64,000 nt of DNA. Origin: Zoroaster sp. YZ-2022. Taxonomy: Eukaryota; Echinodermata; Asteroidea; Forcipulatida; Zoroasteridae. The notes under the pieces are model-generated. The model was not told where the DNA came from. It did no database searches and saw nothing but the letters and a program-made list of their open reading frames with translations. This document shows positions 46,350 to 58,130 of the stretch, piece after piece (position 1 is the first letter of the stretch; each line of letters starts with the position of its first letter). The translations under genes and the position numbers were made by a program. The stretch spans positions 30,757,934-30,821,933 of the forward strand of contig CM055817.1 of NCBI GenBank assembly GCA_029582265.1, read 5' to 3'.

Positions 46350-47470
46350 GTTGGCAACAAAAATATTGGCATTAAAAGTAACACTAGTATTCTAACACAA
46401 ATTGCTCTTTATCATATAAATAAAAACATATAAATAATTTGTATTCCCTCTTTAGTTTTCGTCTTTTGTCATATAGAAACTTAGGACATTTTATGAAAGT
46501 ATTTAACTTGGCATAAATGATGGCATTAAAACGATGACTCGTAATTTGTCAAAAGCTTAACCTGAATGTTAAGTATAAAAATCAAGTTGGTTCCCTCTTT
46601 GGTAGTAAAAAGTCAGTTGATTTTTTATACCCTGTAACAGTGTATATAATAATAAAAACTTTTAAGACAATAGCACACAGGTGTTTAACCTGGTACTGAT
46701 GGCACTAAAATAATGATTTGTTTTTCCAAAAGTATTGCTTTGTTCTGTAAAAATAAAGCAAATAAATAGTTAACAAATATATAAATTTCCTCTTTGGTCC
46801 TCTCCTGTTTGTTGGCTTATAGTACAATATAACAAAATAGCACACGTTACATAATATGATACAAGTACTAAACTTGGCATAAATAATGACACTAGATCTA
46901 AAGCAAGTACTACAAAAAGACAATAATCTTAACAATAATACACGTACACTGGAATTTATATATATGAAGCCCCTTGATCAAAGCATAAAAACTCTACATA
47001 CAAATTATCAAGTACTCTGCAAAGGTATTTGTCAGCAGGTAAATGTAAAAATTTAAAAGCGCAAAGAAATTCAAATTCGTATTCGTATTTAAGTACTTAA
47101 ACTGGCAAAAATGTTTGGTTTTAAAATGTTTAAAGAAGTTTAATGAACAAAGAAAACTTAAAGGTACGCTACATCATTACTTTTTGAAAGAATGTATTCA
47201 CTCCAACCAACAATTTTTGAAAATACACAGCATACAATTAACTGGTGAAAATTTCGCACTATCACTTATACGTCCTTCTGCAATTGATGAATGTCACAAT
47301 TATGTAGTTTTATTAATTGATGTCGGTGCAAAAAGATATGCAACAAAAACAGATATTGCAGATATTGTACAAAAACATTAAAAAATACTTGTTTGAGCCA
47401 TTACATTCGTTTCTATCATGTGTAAAACAATGTCACAACAAAATAAAACAAACAAGAATAAAAAACAATG
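46350..47470. other. AT-rich non-coding interval
   Basis: No conserved coding sequence seen. Short ORFs here lack splice context or recognisable motifs. It contains recurring phrases such as gtacttaaactggcaaaa and aacttggcataaat, probably old repeat material or the 3' flank of the minus-strand gene. Confidence 0.4.
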
Positions 47471-47474
47471 GCTT

Positions 47475-49441
47475 TTACTGCAGTGTAACCTTTTACACCT
47501 GCAGGGCAAGATCAACATCAGCAGCAGCTGCAGCCGCGCGCGCCAGTCTCTCCTTCCTTCCGCCACACCTGTCAGATGCACCCTTCAGAAAGTGGGCAAC
47601 TTCCCTTTGGATTTCTACGTCTGTTGCTTTGCAAGTTGCTTTGCAAGTTGCCTTGTTCTTACGGATCGCTTCTGTATGAAAGACAAAAGTTAGAAGAAAT
47701 AAACTTTAGCCCAATGTCAGTAAATTGTTAAGCAGAAAATTTGGCCAAGTGTATTTGTTCCGTAATTATAAATTAGGCCTGAATCAGTGTTGTAGCTTCG
47801 CTGGTCGGCAGCTGTCAGCGCCAACCAGCATTCATCAATCCCGCCGACAGTCATGAACAAAATTTGAACGCCCAAAGACCGTCACTACATTCAAGTAAAA
47901 CATTTGAATATTGCATGATGTTATTGAATAATATTCAAACTTTGGTCATGAATCACTTTTTTAAATACAACTGTAGAGAAAGATGACATAGCATTTTTGG
48001 AGTTGACCATGAATTATTTATATATTGTTTGAAGGAAGATAACTACAAAGCAATAAACTAACAATGACATTTTTGTTTACAAAATATGCCCCTATAACTA
48101 GAAATATAACAAACAAACAAAACATCAGGGAAAATTGCAAGTAAGATGAATCACTTCCCCCAAATACATAAATTCTCTATTCCAATTCTCATTTTGAAAT
48201 TACTGGGATATAACCCTTGAAAATGTTCTCTCTTAAATACATGCACTTTTGAAATTAATGCTTTTAGAAATGCTTGCTACTGTAAAGTATTTGGGAAGTC
48301 GTTTCAGATGTTTTTCATTCCCTTCAACCATTGACACAAATATTTTAACTAACTCGTACTCTTTAAAACAATGTAATAATTGCATCGGGGATAAAGAATA
48401 TTAATTTGGTTTTACCCTACACCGATATGTGATAAGCACTGTATAGTCAGTGCTTTCCGAGTCCTGCGGAAAAAAATCAACAGGCTAACTACTCGGGTGG
48501 GATACGAACCCACGACCTCCCGCATACTAGAGCAGATTTAGTTAGCCTGTGGATTTTTTTCCGCAGGACTCGAGCACTGAGTACAGTGCTTATCACATAT
48601 TGGTGTAGGTAAACCAAATTAATAACTCGTACTCACTTTCTAAAATGGTCCTTAAGCGGAGAGTTTTAAATGCTCTTTTCCCTCCCTGTCCTGTCCAGTT
48701 GATCAGTCGGCCCAGTCCATTGTCCACCACTCCCTCAAAAATTATCCGTACAGCGTCGTACACACTGTAGCCTCCACATGTGGACCACAAAGCAATCTGA
48801 AACAAAGTGGTTACATGAAATTTAATTTCAAATGCAATAGGCAGTTCACAGATGTACACCCAAAATCTAGCCTACAGGAAAGACACATCTTCGTTAAAGA
48901 CTTTTAGGTAAAATATAGGATTGGTAAAGCTGACAGTGCAGTGTTCTTACTTGGTGTCATTTCAAAAAACAAACCTGTGAAAATCTGAAAGCTTGCTATT
49001 TATTCAGTTGGTACTTGTACCAATCCTCCAGAGAAATATTTCCATCTGAAATGTTGTCTTCTTCGCAAAAATTGTATCTTAAAGAACTCCAAAATTGCTG
49101 CAGCTAGGTTTAATTACAAGAATGTGCTCAACATCACTGATATTAAAAAAGAAACCACTTTAGCTGTTTTCTTGATGGTTTTTCAGTACAAAACAATTAT
49201 GATAAAAAACAATTCTGAACCTCCCTACACAACACTAATTTCAGTATTATAAAAGCACATTCAGCCAACCATAGGAATTATTTGAGCATAGTTCAAAACG
49301 AAATTGCTAAAACCATACCAAGTGTTTCTGCAAGTGCTTGTCGGCTTCCAGATGGTTCTCCAGGAGGTCGACATCCTCCAAAGACTTCAGAGGAAACACC
49401 AAACCATCTGGAAGCTCATATTCGTCTTCGGTAGTAGTTAT
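47475..49441 (-). CDS. DUF4806-like spliced gene, three visible exons
   Basis: Gene span on the minus strand, exons 49441-49319, 48796-48637 and 47671-about 47485. Frames and phases fit (0, then 1), giving a continuous protein. It resembles DUF4806 in LPDGLVFPLKSLEDV near the start, then RLINWTGQGGKRAF, and TDVEIQREVAHFL in the C-terminal part. DUF4806 has no established biochemical role that I can state. The 5' exons are not identified; a candidate lies at about 49455-49560 with donor gtgaga. A promoter may lie near 51 kb. It could be a transposon cargo gene or a host gene. Confidence 0.6.
47485..47671 (-). CDS. DUF4806-like gene, terminal exon C
   Basis: Acceptor catacag; the two leading bases complete a Lys codon. 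It encodes AIRKN, a duplicated KATC motif (12-bp direct repeat cttgcaaagcaa), TDVEIQREVAHFLKGASDR, an Arg/Ala-rich run with six Ala, and ends DLALQV at a TAA. A donor-like gtgtaa overlaps the stop, so a further exon cannot be excluded. Confidence 0.55.
48401..48622. repeat. 222-bp palindromic element with tRNA-like core
   Basis: Arms of about 80 bp (ttaatttggtttta, atgtgataagcactgta, gagtcctgcggaaaaaaatc) are inverted on the right side. The centre on the minus strand contains GGGTTCGTATCCC, a tRNA T-loop/B-box-like sequence, next to GGGAGGTCGT. It lies in the intron just beyond exon B. Confidence 0.75.
48637..48796 (-). CDS. DUF4806-like gene, exon B
   Basis: 160 nt, acceptor gtttcag, donor gtgagt. 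It starts phase 0 and ends phase 1. It encodes GGYSVYDAVRIIFEGVV and LINWTGQGGKRAFKTLRL, the most characteristic block. Confidence 0.65.
49319..49441 (-). CDS. DUF4806-like gene, exon A
   Basis: 123 nt, acceptor gcgaag, donor gtatgg, phase 0 both ends. It encodes ELPDGLVFPLKSLEDVDLLE and NHLEADKHLQKHL, a helical N-terminal part of the domain. Confidence 0.6.
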
Positions 49442-50569
49442 CTTCGCTTGGCAGACAAGCACTCTCACCAGTCTCCTCTATCTTCAGCCAGCGACAATGC
49501 AGACTCCCTGACAATCCAATCTATATGCTGGTCGACTTCAGCTTGGATCTTTCTCTTTTGTCCGTGAAGTTATCTGGTTCGATGCCATTTCTTTTCCAAG
49601 AGCTGTTCAAAGTTTATTAATGGAAGGATAAACACTAGTTGAAAAACAAATTTAAAAAGGATGCGGCCTCAAGAAGGGGACGATCTTTATATTTATATTT
49701 TAGAAACATGGAAAAGCACACACCCAGGCCCCAAAATGACCCATGGCACTCACAGCAATTGCCGTGGCTTGATATTGCAACATAGATTCATTTGGGTGAA
49801 TCAATTGAGACACTTACATTTATATCAGTATGTGTTATAAACAAAAGCTCGGTTGGTGTTTCTAGTTGCAGGCTGCACTTTCCATTGCAACTTGATACCA
49901 AATCACTCCGCACTGCACAATAACTAAGAAAAAAAATAAAAGATCACCAAATTAAAATCAATAAATAATGTGGAAGATGGAACTCTGCCATACTTATTTG
50001 ACTTGTCTGAACACTTTCCATAAAAATGATCATTTGCCAAAGCTTCGAGACTTGTAGTAAATTGTACATTAAAGGTACATGTATGATATAGCTTTGGTAA
50101 ACAAAAAATCTGGATAAGTTTCAATCTGAAAGCTGAATGTTTACAAAGGTGAAACTTGTACCAATCCCCCTGCAACACTCGAAATGAACACAATATGAAT
50201 ATCACAAAAATTACTGATAAAATAGAAACCGTCATTCGCTGTGCTCTCGACAACGTGAACACCGATTTTGATGAAATTTTCACAGGTTAATTTTATGTGT
50301 ATTTTGAAATCTAGATGATTGGAATGAATGCATTAATCAATCCTGCCAATGATCATACATGTACCTTCAATGTTAAATACTAAAGTTGTAATAATAATAG
50401 AGCTTAATGCCAAAGACATGGAAATAAATTTTAATATTACAATGTCAACAACCTTGTTTGTCAGAAAACAACCATTTGAATTATGCGATTAATCGTAGCT
50501 ACGGTGCAGCCCTATTTCCATGTTTGTCTAACTCTAGACTAAGCTTTTGAATAATACTATTATAGTATT

Positions 50570-51060
50570 AATAGGCCTAACGTTAATACTACTACTAGGC
50601 CTTTAGGCCCAATGAACATGCATGCCCTAACGTTAGACGTAGTTAAACATTTTTGTTTACCTCATTGGCTGATCGTAGACATATATCCTAAATGAATTCT
50701 ATTCTAATCCAATATGTTTCTATTGCCGTTTGTGTTTCTTCGTTGATAGAATTTTAGTGAAATACACTTTGACAACATAAACATGAAAACATAACGTTAC
50801 TGAAACAGTGTAGTAACTAACGTTAGTATCACTAGTAGTACAGTATCAATCAGCAATTGCGTGCCCGTAGACTACGGTAGAGTGTTGTGCAAAAAAACTC
50901 AACTATACCTTGTAAAAAACATCCTTACTGCATTAGCAGATTAGATCAAGAAAAAAGAGTCCTCTCTATTTCACTTTCTGAACGATGAAATCACCGCAAA
51001 TGTAAAAACTCTCGTGTGTTAGAACTAGCACTAGACTAGGCCTAACGTTACAGACGGTAG
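50570..51060. promoter_or_regulatory. Cluster of TAACGTTA palindromes, possible promoter
   Basis: TAACGTTA occurs at 50578, 50628, 50792, 50818 and 51043. The cluster lies upstream (in minus-strand sense) of the DUF4806-like gene. Regulatory role is inferred from clustering only. Confidence 0.3.
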
Positions 51061-52400
51061 AGAATAAGCCATCTTGAAAACACTGTTTCTGTACTGTACT
51101 GGTTCCCGATGTGAAACACGTCATGTCCATATGTATTGCGGTATGATACCACTGATAGACATCGATTCTTACGCTAATTGAACCCGTAATACTTTTCGGT
51201 AATTCAGAACTTATTTATCACAGCATACTGTACATACGAAAATATTCGGTATGGCCGGGTATCGATTTTAATTGTTACGATTGTTATGGGGCCTATGTGA
51301 TTTTACACGAATGCTCCCAAATGGGAATTTATCAAGGTTTTTCTTTTCCGTTGGGCGGGAAACTTGAAAATAGTAATTTTTAAAGAACAATTACTTTCGC
51401 TAGTTTTAATGGTATACTTTCTAGGCTGCCTACTTTCTACAGTTATATAGAATTGAAACAAACGTACGGTTCCAAATACCAAACATATACGATCCCTTGA
51501 ATTTACACACTCATGTCACTCCATGCGGTTCGGGAGAGGCGGCCTGGAGTAGCCATGCCGGCCGCCCATGGTCATATCTGCAAAGTTATGACTGGTTTCC
51601 ATCTAAAAACTCACCTGAAATTAACGTAGTCCTCCAACCGTCAAAGAGGTGAGATTTTTTGAAGAATATTTGCTTTCAAAAATGAAGAAAATGAACTTAA
51701 ATCACACGCTGACGTTATCGATACATTTTGGCAATCGTGGCTGCATCTAAGATGTGTGAAAAATGTGCGTCAACACAGCCACATGACAGCCAATGAGGAT
51801 ATGGATGCAGTCGATCACGCGTTCAGGTGGATACGTCACACAGATATCACATGCACACATTGCTTGTTTATTGCATGCTTGCTGCAGCAGTTAGTGTTCA
51901 CTAGATCGTTCCCGACCCTCTGCCCGGAAGTGTACCGCCCAGCCCCACCGGTCTCATCCAACCTTTGGTTCGGTGGTGGGACCGAGCGAACAGCCTGGTA
52001 TTTTTTTACTATAAGCTTTGGGTACGATCTGAGCAATTTATGTGTAACGTTACGCAATGACCGGATCGCCCAGCTCCACCGATCCAGAGAAAAAACATTA
52101 TAAGACCACGGACGAAAGAAAACACACTGTGGTCGTTCCATCCATGTTCCATCACACGATTAATACATTTAAACACATTTTAGTAGTTTTTTTTTATATT
52201 TTTTATTATTACAGGAGGGATTTATAAAAAAATCAATACTGCAGGCGGCCCGAGGTCGGACCATGTTCGGACCAGCGGCGGCTTAAAAAAGCTACAACAG
52301 GAAAAAAAAACACCAACGATCAAGTAACGTTTACTCTCAAACTGAATCTCAACTCCCGTTGGCATATTTCCCCTTAAAAGTAAATTACAACAAAGCTTAA
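51061..52400. other. Non-coding interval inside the TIR-bounded segment
   Basis: No ORF with recognisable domains. Includes aagccatcttgaaaac near 51066 and a T-rich run near 52187-52210. Confidence 0.4.
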
Positions 52401-52633
52401 ATTGATCTTGATAATAATATTAATTGTCGTGCTCGGTCCTCCGTCGGGCCGACTTCGGCTGGACGACCATACGCTGGTCCGTGAGCGGTCCACAAGCGGC
52501 AAACCGCTGATGAATTACTGCTCGGTTATCTGGCAGCTACCATCGGCGGACCACTGTCGGTTGCGGGCGGCGTGCCGATGCCGCGCAGCCACTCTCCAGC
52601 CGCTGGCGGCCCGCCAGCGGCTTGCGCACTGGG

Positions 52634-54426
52634 ATCCAGCACTAAATTTGCCACTCAAAACAACCACAGGGAATTATCCCAATCATGCAGTCTTGAAAAC
52701 CTCAATAGGGGCTAATTATAAGCAATAAGCATATTCTAAAAAGTCAATGCTCATACAATAATTTTATCCAAATAAATACACCTTGGAAAGCTTGGGAATA
52801 ATTAGCTCACTATGCCATTTTACCAATGTGATTGTGGTACCATACTAACAAAGAGGGCGCTGTGCTGCATAACTAGACCATGGATTACCATTAATTTATC
52901 ATGATATGCTCACATTTCTCAGTATAAGATTGTACACCTATACTTGTACTGTAAAATACCTATTTCACAGGTTATATAAACTCACAAGGATCAAGTTTAT
53001 ATAATAAAGTATCGACTCATATTGATAACCACACGTGTACTGGCAATACGGCATGGCTCTATGTACGACGCCATGACAGTTCAAGTTTCATAACTTTAAA
53101 TTTCAACTTTCCTCTACTGAAAATAGCACATGATCCCAAGGTCCTACTGGACTCATTGATAAATCTAAATGACGCTTGTTATATCCGGTTTATTAGTTTA
53201 TAGTATATATATTTAATTAAATCCTACAAAAAGAAGGAAATTTACCAGCGACGGAGGCGAGAGAATGGCATAACCAAACCCTGCCGCATGGTGGCGCCCT
53301 CCAACACACCGTCAGACTGTCACTGCCCCAATCACGTAACATCACCGCCTCCACATACAGACCAGTTTTTACGATACCTAATATGAATACATTTACATGT
53401 TCATTTTCATTTCAGTGCAGTGCATACATTTATAATTACAATTACATTTACCCAAACTTTAAACACCAAATATATATTTTTTCTAATGACCAAACAAAAA
53501 TGCGAAAATGTTCTCATCACTGGCGCACTTTGCCAGCGGCCAAGAAAAGCCAGTGCGGTATTTTTATGAAAAACAAAACGAATTCCAAGTTGTGTAATTG
53601 CTGAAAGGTCGAAGCCTTTTCCATGCTTCCCAGCTTTGAAAACTTCATTAAGTGAACTAACAAGAGAAATACTGCAGGTTCATTCAATGTTATGCATTTC
53701 TAAGCTATAATGTACGTGGGAAACATAAAATGCTTTTAGTTCAGTCAACATAACTTCTTATTGTCCAAAGTGATGACAACATTCGTCATTTTTGCGATAC
53801 ATGTTTCAAATGATTTGCTGGCAAGTCTGGGGTTGTTATATTTTCCTATATATTTAGTGAGAAATGTATCAAACTTATTGCGAGTGACATTGTCAAACCA
53901 TTGTTAAACAGTCTATCAAGGTGCCATTATTTTCAAGAGCAATGAATCCAGCTGCATCATCAATGCATTCATTCACTTAATTTTACGTTATCCATATCCA
54001 CTGTTTAACAATTATATAGCGTTCACCGTGGCTTTGTCGTTCGGTACCCTCATCCCGTACCGATTTCTGGCCCGAGAAATTCAGCACACACTGTGCTGAA
54101 GGGTCCATACATGTACATACACGGTACATTTACGGTACAACACCGGATACTCTGTGGTCATAATTAGTATACATGTACAAACAGTGTGCATGCTTAATAA
54201 GGATTCATGCAATGGGCAGTTCGGATAACTCAGCGGTAAGTGGGGCAAAATTATGCGACCATACCGTTCTGATGCGCCTTGGTCAAGGCTATCAATTGTT
54301 TTGTTAATCGCAAGAGATATCATTTTCGAAAAAGGTGAAACAGTTTGATAAATCGTCAAAAAAAAATTTGAGCTAGCCTCCAGTGTGAGGTTTTCAAAAT
54401 TAAGACCAAAATATTAAGTGTTTCCA
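52634..54426. repeat. Non-coding interval with repeat pieces
   Basis: Bases 53247-53279 (ccagcgacggaggcgagaga, ggcataaccaaa) match 45665-45697. Bases 54110-54300 (gtatacatgtacaaac, ataccgttctgatgcgcct, ggtcaaggct) resemble the repeat at about 17390-17540. No gene found. Confidence 0.5.
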
Positions 54427-54435
54427 TTTATAATT

Positions 54436-54780
54436 TACTGAACAGCAAAAGAAACGCAAATGTTTGTTCAGATCCAGTTTAATCAAATTAGACGAAAAAT
54501 TCATTCATGATAACCGTTCAATGAATCGAAACGAAATTCGGGCAAAATGTTCTTTGGACATTTGTATTTCAAACTGTACAGTCCAATGTTCAACAAAACG
54601 AACAAGTCACTTAATGTGGATCAATACCGTGTGTGACCTCCATTGGCATCAATGACGGCCTGGCACCTTCGTCTCATGGAGTGGACAAGACGATTGACTG
54701 AGGCTCTGGGGATGTTGTTCCAGGACTGGGTAATGGCTTGCTGAAGCTGTGCGGCTGTCATTGGTCTGGGATGGACTGAA
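54436..54780 (-). pseudogene. Tc1-like transposase C-terminal fragment
   Basis: The minus strand from about 54780 to 54621 reads MTAAQLQQAITQSWNNIP, then VHSMRRRCQAVIDANGGHT and RY before a stop at 54621, the typical C-terminus of Tc1/mariner DD34E transposases. The end near 54436 (tgaacagcaaaagaaacgc) looks like a Tc1-type TIR. The rest is missing, replaced by the adjacent RTE-like LINE. Confidence 0.75.
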
Positions 54781-54796
54781 TTCAGCTCTCTCTGTC

Positions 54797-56530
54797 ATCA
54801 TCATCTGGTCCAGCTAGCTCGGACATTTATGACTCTACCACGCCATCCATCATGGTCCTGCATCAGGGTCGGGAGATCTTCTGGGAGGCATCCAGTATCC
54901 ACACAAAGTTGGTCAATGTATGTTGCTGGTCGACCGACCCGGGATTGGCCTTGACGAGGAGTCCAGAGCAGCAAATCACTTGCCAACTCTTGCTTTGCTC
55001 GCCAGCAGTGTCCAGCAAAACGCAATCTGCGCTCTCGTAGTATGTCAGAAATAGGTGGAATGTGTCCATAGAGCTGAGCTTTTGTGGGGTGTCTTCTCCA
55101 GGAGATGTTAAGAACAGCTCTCAGCATTCGGGTGTATGTGCCGTCTAGCCTGGCTTCTAGGGTTTTGGTCAGTGTCCAGGCTGTTGCACCATACATCAAT
55201 ACAGATTCAACTGTGGCACGAAAGAAGGTCGTCTGGGAGGTCGGATTTCCAGACAACATCCATTTTGTTTAGGGCTATCTAGGCTTTAGCATTGCGTATT
55301 TTCACATCCTTTTCAGTAGAGTTGATTTCACTTCCAAAGTATGTAAAAGAGTCAACTGCTTTAAGTTGTTCACCTGCAGTGGTTTGAATCGATCCTTGTT
55401 GTCTGTAGCTTATGTATTCTGTCTTAGAAGCATGGACATACAGTCCAACATCTTTAGCAGCATTTTCCAGTTGATGTAACAGAGTTGTGGCATTAGAGGT
55501 GGTGTTAGCAGTGATAACTAGATCATCCGCATAGTCAATGTCAGTTAACTTTTTAGCAGGATGTCTACTTGATAGCCTTTCAGATAATGTGAAACCTAGA
55601 TCATTGTGCTTATCAAGGGATGTTCTCAAAACATAATCAAGGGTGATGACGAAGAGAAACGGCGCCAGGGTGTCACCCTGTAGAACACCTGCCTGGATAC
55701 CAAAGAAGCTTGTGTCTCCATCGGGGGATCTGACCAAAGATTTTGTGTTTCGGTAAAGCATCATTATGGCAGCGACTGTCTCTGTTGGTATACCATAAGC
55801 CAGGAGTATCTTTTCCATTTTTCCCCAGTGAACCGAGTCAAAGGCTTTAGAGAAATCTACAAACAGTAAAGCAGCTTGCAGATTCTTTGCCTTTACTCCC
55901 TCAATAATCCGCCTAACTGTCAGTATTTGGCCAACAGTTAACCTGTTCTTTCTGAAGCCGTTTTGATTCGGCGCAAGATCTTTTCCACTTCCGGCTGTAT
56001 GCGGTTGAGGAGCAGTAAGTTGTAGATTTTTGCTGCTATTGATGTGAGTGTAATTCCTCTATAGTTTTTCGCTAAACCCAGATCTCCTTTTTTGGGAAAA
56101 GGAAGTATGCAACCTTCGGTCCATTTTTCAATTTCCTCGTGATTGTGTGGCATTACAAAGGTCTAGGAGGATGTCATTAAATGCCTGTGTCTTCCAAACC
56201 TCAGGAGGAACATTTTCTAGTCCTGCTGCTTTCTTATTTTTAGTCTTTTTAAGCACTTCAACAAGCTCAGCTTCAGTGAAGTTTCCTAGTTTAATGTTAA
56301 GAGGTTGGTCGATAATTGTTTCGATTTCATTGTCAGATACGTTAGGAGCCTTTCCGAGGAGATTTTCAAAGTGTTCCTTCCATTTGTTTAGCCTTTCTGT
56401 TTGACTGTTGGCTTTTAGCTTTGATTTATTTGTAGATTTTCCAGGCGAGCGAAGATTGCTTTTCTGCGAGCGAAGATTGCTCTCTCTGTAGCATATCCCA
56501 AAAGTGTTCAATGGAGCCATTAGACTCATG
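54797..56530 (-). mobile_element. RTE-like LINE, 5'-truncated
   Basis: Minus-strand RT element. The 3' end at about 54797 has a GATGATGATGA tail, as is usual in RTE-clade elements. It is truncated at about 56530, losing the endonuclease. It abuts the Tc1 fragment, suggesting insertion into it. Confidence 0.75.
54801..56529 (-). pseudogene. RTE-like reverse transcriptase, broken
   Basis: Reading down the minus strand: LKKTKNKKAAGLENVPPEVW, then KKGDLGLAKNYRGITLTS, FVDFSKAFDSVHWGKM, GVLQGDTLAPFLF, catalytic YADD (complement of 55522-55533), SVLMYGATAWTLT, YTRMLRAVLNISWRRHPT, RLRFAGHCWRA and a C-terminus ending VRASWTR. Frameshifts lie near 56140 and 55960, and a TAG near 55279. No endonuclease remains. 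Confidence 0.8.
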
Positions 56531-57483
56531 TTTTAGTTTCAACGTTTATACAATAGTTTTTGTTTCTCTTCAACGACTACTTCATTATTTCATTTCCAAA
56601 TGACTGGTTTGTTTTACACTATTCTTATACACGGATATTTCTTTATAATAAAGTTAATGTTACAAACAATCATTAAAACTTACGGTTATTGTATTGTTGC
56701 TGATCTTTAACGGCGAGGAAGAGTGCTTCTACATGTATGTATGATGTGGACCGGCAAGGCGATGTTTTTTTTTGTATTTTTTTGCCTACCAATTTTATTG
56801 TGATAAGTTTGGCCTGTTCGCCAAAATCTTACTGTTTAATAATAGCTCGATCTACAGATACTTAGATCACTGAATTTACTGATATACAGTTATTCCGGTC
56901 CTAAAAGATAAGCTCACTCTTGTTTTCGATGTACTCTCTCTTAGATCATTTGGTATTCTACACACACTCTCACTTTACAGACACACATAAAATATTGCTT
57001 TGTTATCGAGACGTAATAGGCCTCGCATGACAAAGTAAAACGTTAATCGAACAATAGCCATGGCTAACAAAATAAAGCAAGCATTGTTATAATATTGATC
57101 ATCGTTGTTGAAAAAGACGCACTAACGCTAAGTGGCTAAAAGGGGAAGTCCACGGGAACTATAAACATCACTGATTGGACTAAAACTTTTGGACTAGACG
57201 ATTATCTTAACAGGTAAGTGCAAAAAAGCGAACTCGCGGAAAGGTACGTGCGGACAATAGCTATACGTACGAACGGGACGATAAACAATTAATTAGGAAC
57301 GCTATGACATCATTGATATATTACAATTGCTTTCACCATCTCGGTATGTATGTGATTAATATATAGACAACAATAATATTACATCCTGCATCCTCTTGGT
57401 ATGTCTTTGTTAAATTATTGCCTTCTTTTATGTGTTTAATAGCAAACTTTTATCATCTGTTTTCCCTGAGGGTTTCAGTAAAC
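56531..57483. other. Gene-free interval
   Basis: No ORF, RNA or repeat recognised apart from T-rich stretches. Confidence 0.5.
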
Positions 57484-57729
57484 GAGGGAGAGGGAGAGGG
57501 AGTGGGAGAGGGAGAGGGAGTGGGAGAGGGAGAGGGAGAGGGAGAGGGAGAGGGAGAGGGAGAGGGAGAGGGAGAGGGAGAGGGAGAGGGAGAGGGAGAG
57601 GGAGAGGGAGAGGGAGAGGGAGAGGGAGAGGGAGAGGGAGAGGGAGAGGGAGAGGGAGAGGGAGAGGGAGAGGGAGAGGGAGAGGGATATGGAGACGGAG
57701 ATGGAGATGGAGAGGGAGAGGGAGAGGGA
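57484..57729 (+). repeat. (GGGAGA)n purine hexanucleotide array
   Basis: About 245 bp of GGGAGA units, with GTGGGA variants at the left and GGAGAT/GGAGAC variants at the right. Pure purine on the plus strand. RGRGRG and GEGEGE ORFs are artefacts. Confidence 0.95.
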
Positions 57730-58130
57730 AACCTGACTTGAAAATGATTGAGTGAATAATTAACTCAATTCAACAGATTGAATTCACTTGTTAAATAAGT
57801 GAGAAACAGAGAATGGTTAGGTCGATCAGGTAACCACCAGCCGACTGGATGCAGCCACACTAAAAAAATCAATCGTGTTGAGTAAATATTACGTGAGTTT
57901 TACAATTTAATAATCCTTAAAGAGTATTTGTGTTGATTTCACTTACTAATGTTGAGTCATAAACACTTAAGACATGAAAATTTAGTAACGTTTCTCTAAA
58001 AATGTGTAAATTCAAGTAAAACTACTTGCAACATTTCATTTAGTACTACATAAAACGTGTTTTTTTTGCTGATTTCACTTACTAATGATAACTTAGAAAC
58101 ACTTAAAACATGAAAAAAAAATGTGTTTAC
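57730..58130. repeat. Imperfect direct repeat of ~130 bp
   Basis: gatttcacttactaatg followed by aaacacttaa.acatgaaaa occurs at about 57935 and 58072. No gene. Confidence 0.65.

Larger units (their letters stand above)
45920..52633. mobile_element. 6.7-kb segment bounded by short TIRs with GC-rich subterminal regions
   Basis: The left end (atcccagttagcaa at 45918) matches the inverted right end (atcccagtgcgcaa). Inside each end lie 200-350 bp of GC-rich imperfect palindromic phrases (gcggtccaccggtggc, ccgctggcggcccgccagcg). The interior carries a spliced DUF4806-like gene on the minus strand. No target duplication beyond AT is evident. The superfamily is not recognised; that this is a mobile element rather than a chance arrangement is inference. 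Confidence 0.45.

Noticed and set aside
47115..47381. 88-aa plus-strand ORF opposite the DUF4806-like locus
   Set aside because: No motif, no splice sites and AT-rich composition. The minus-strand exons nearby have much better support.
57418..57755. RGRGRG and GEGEGE ORFs of 107 aa
   Set aside because: Both frames are the (GGGAGA)n array, and a hexamer repeat is open by construction.
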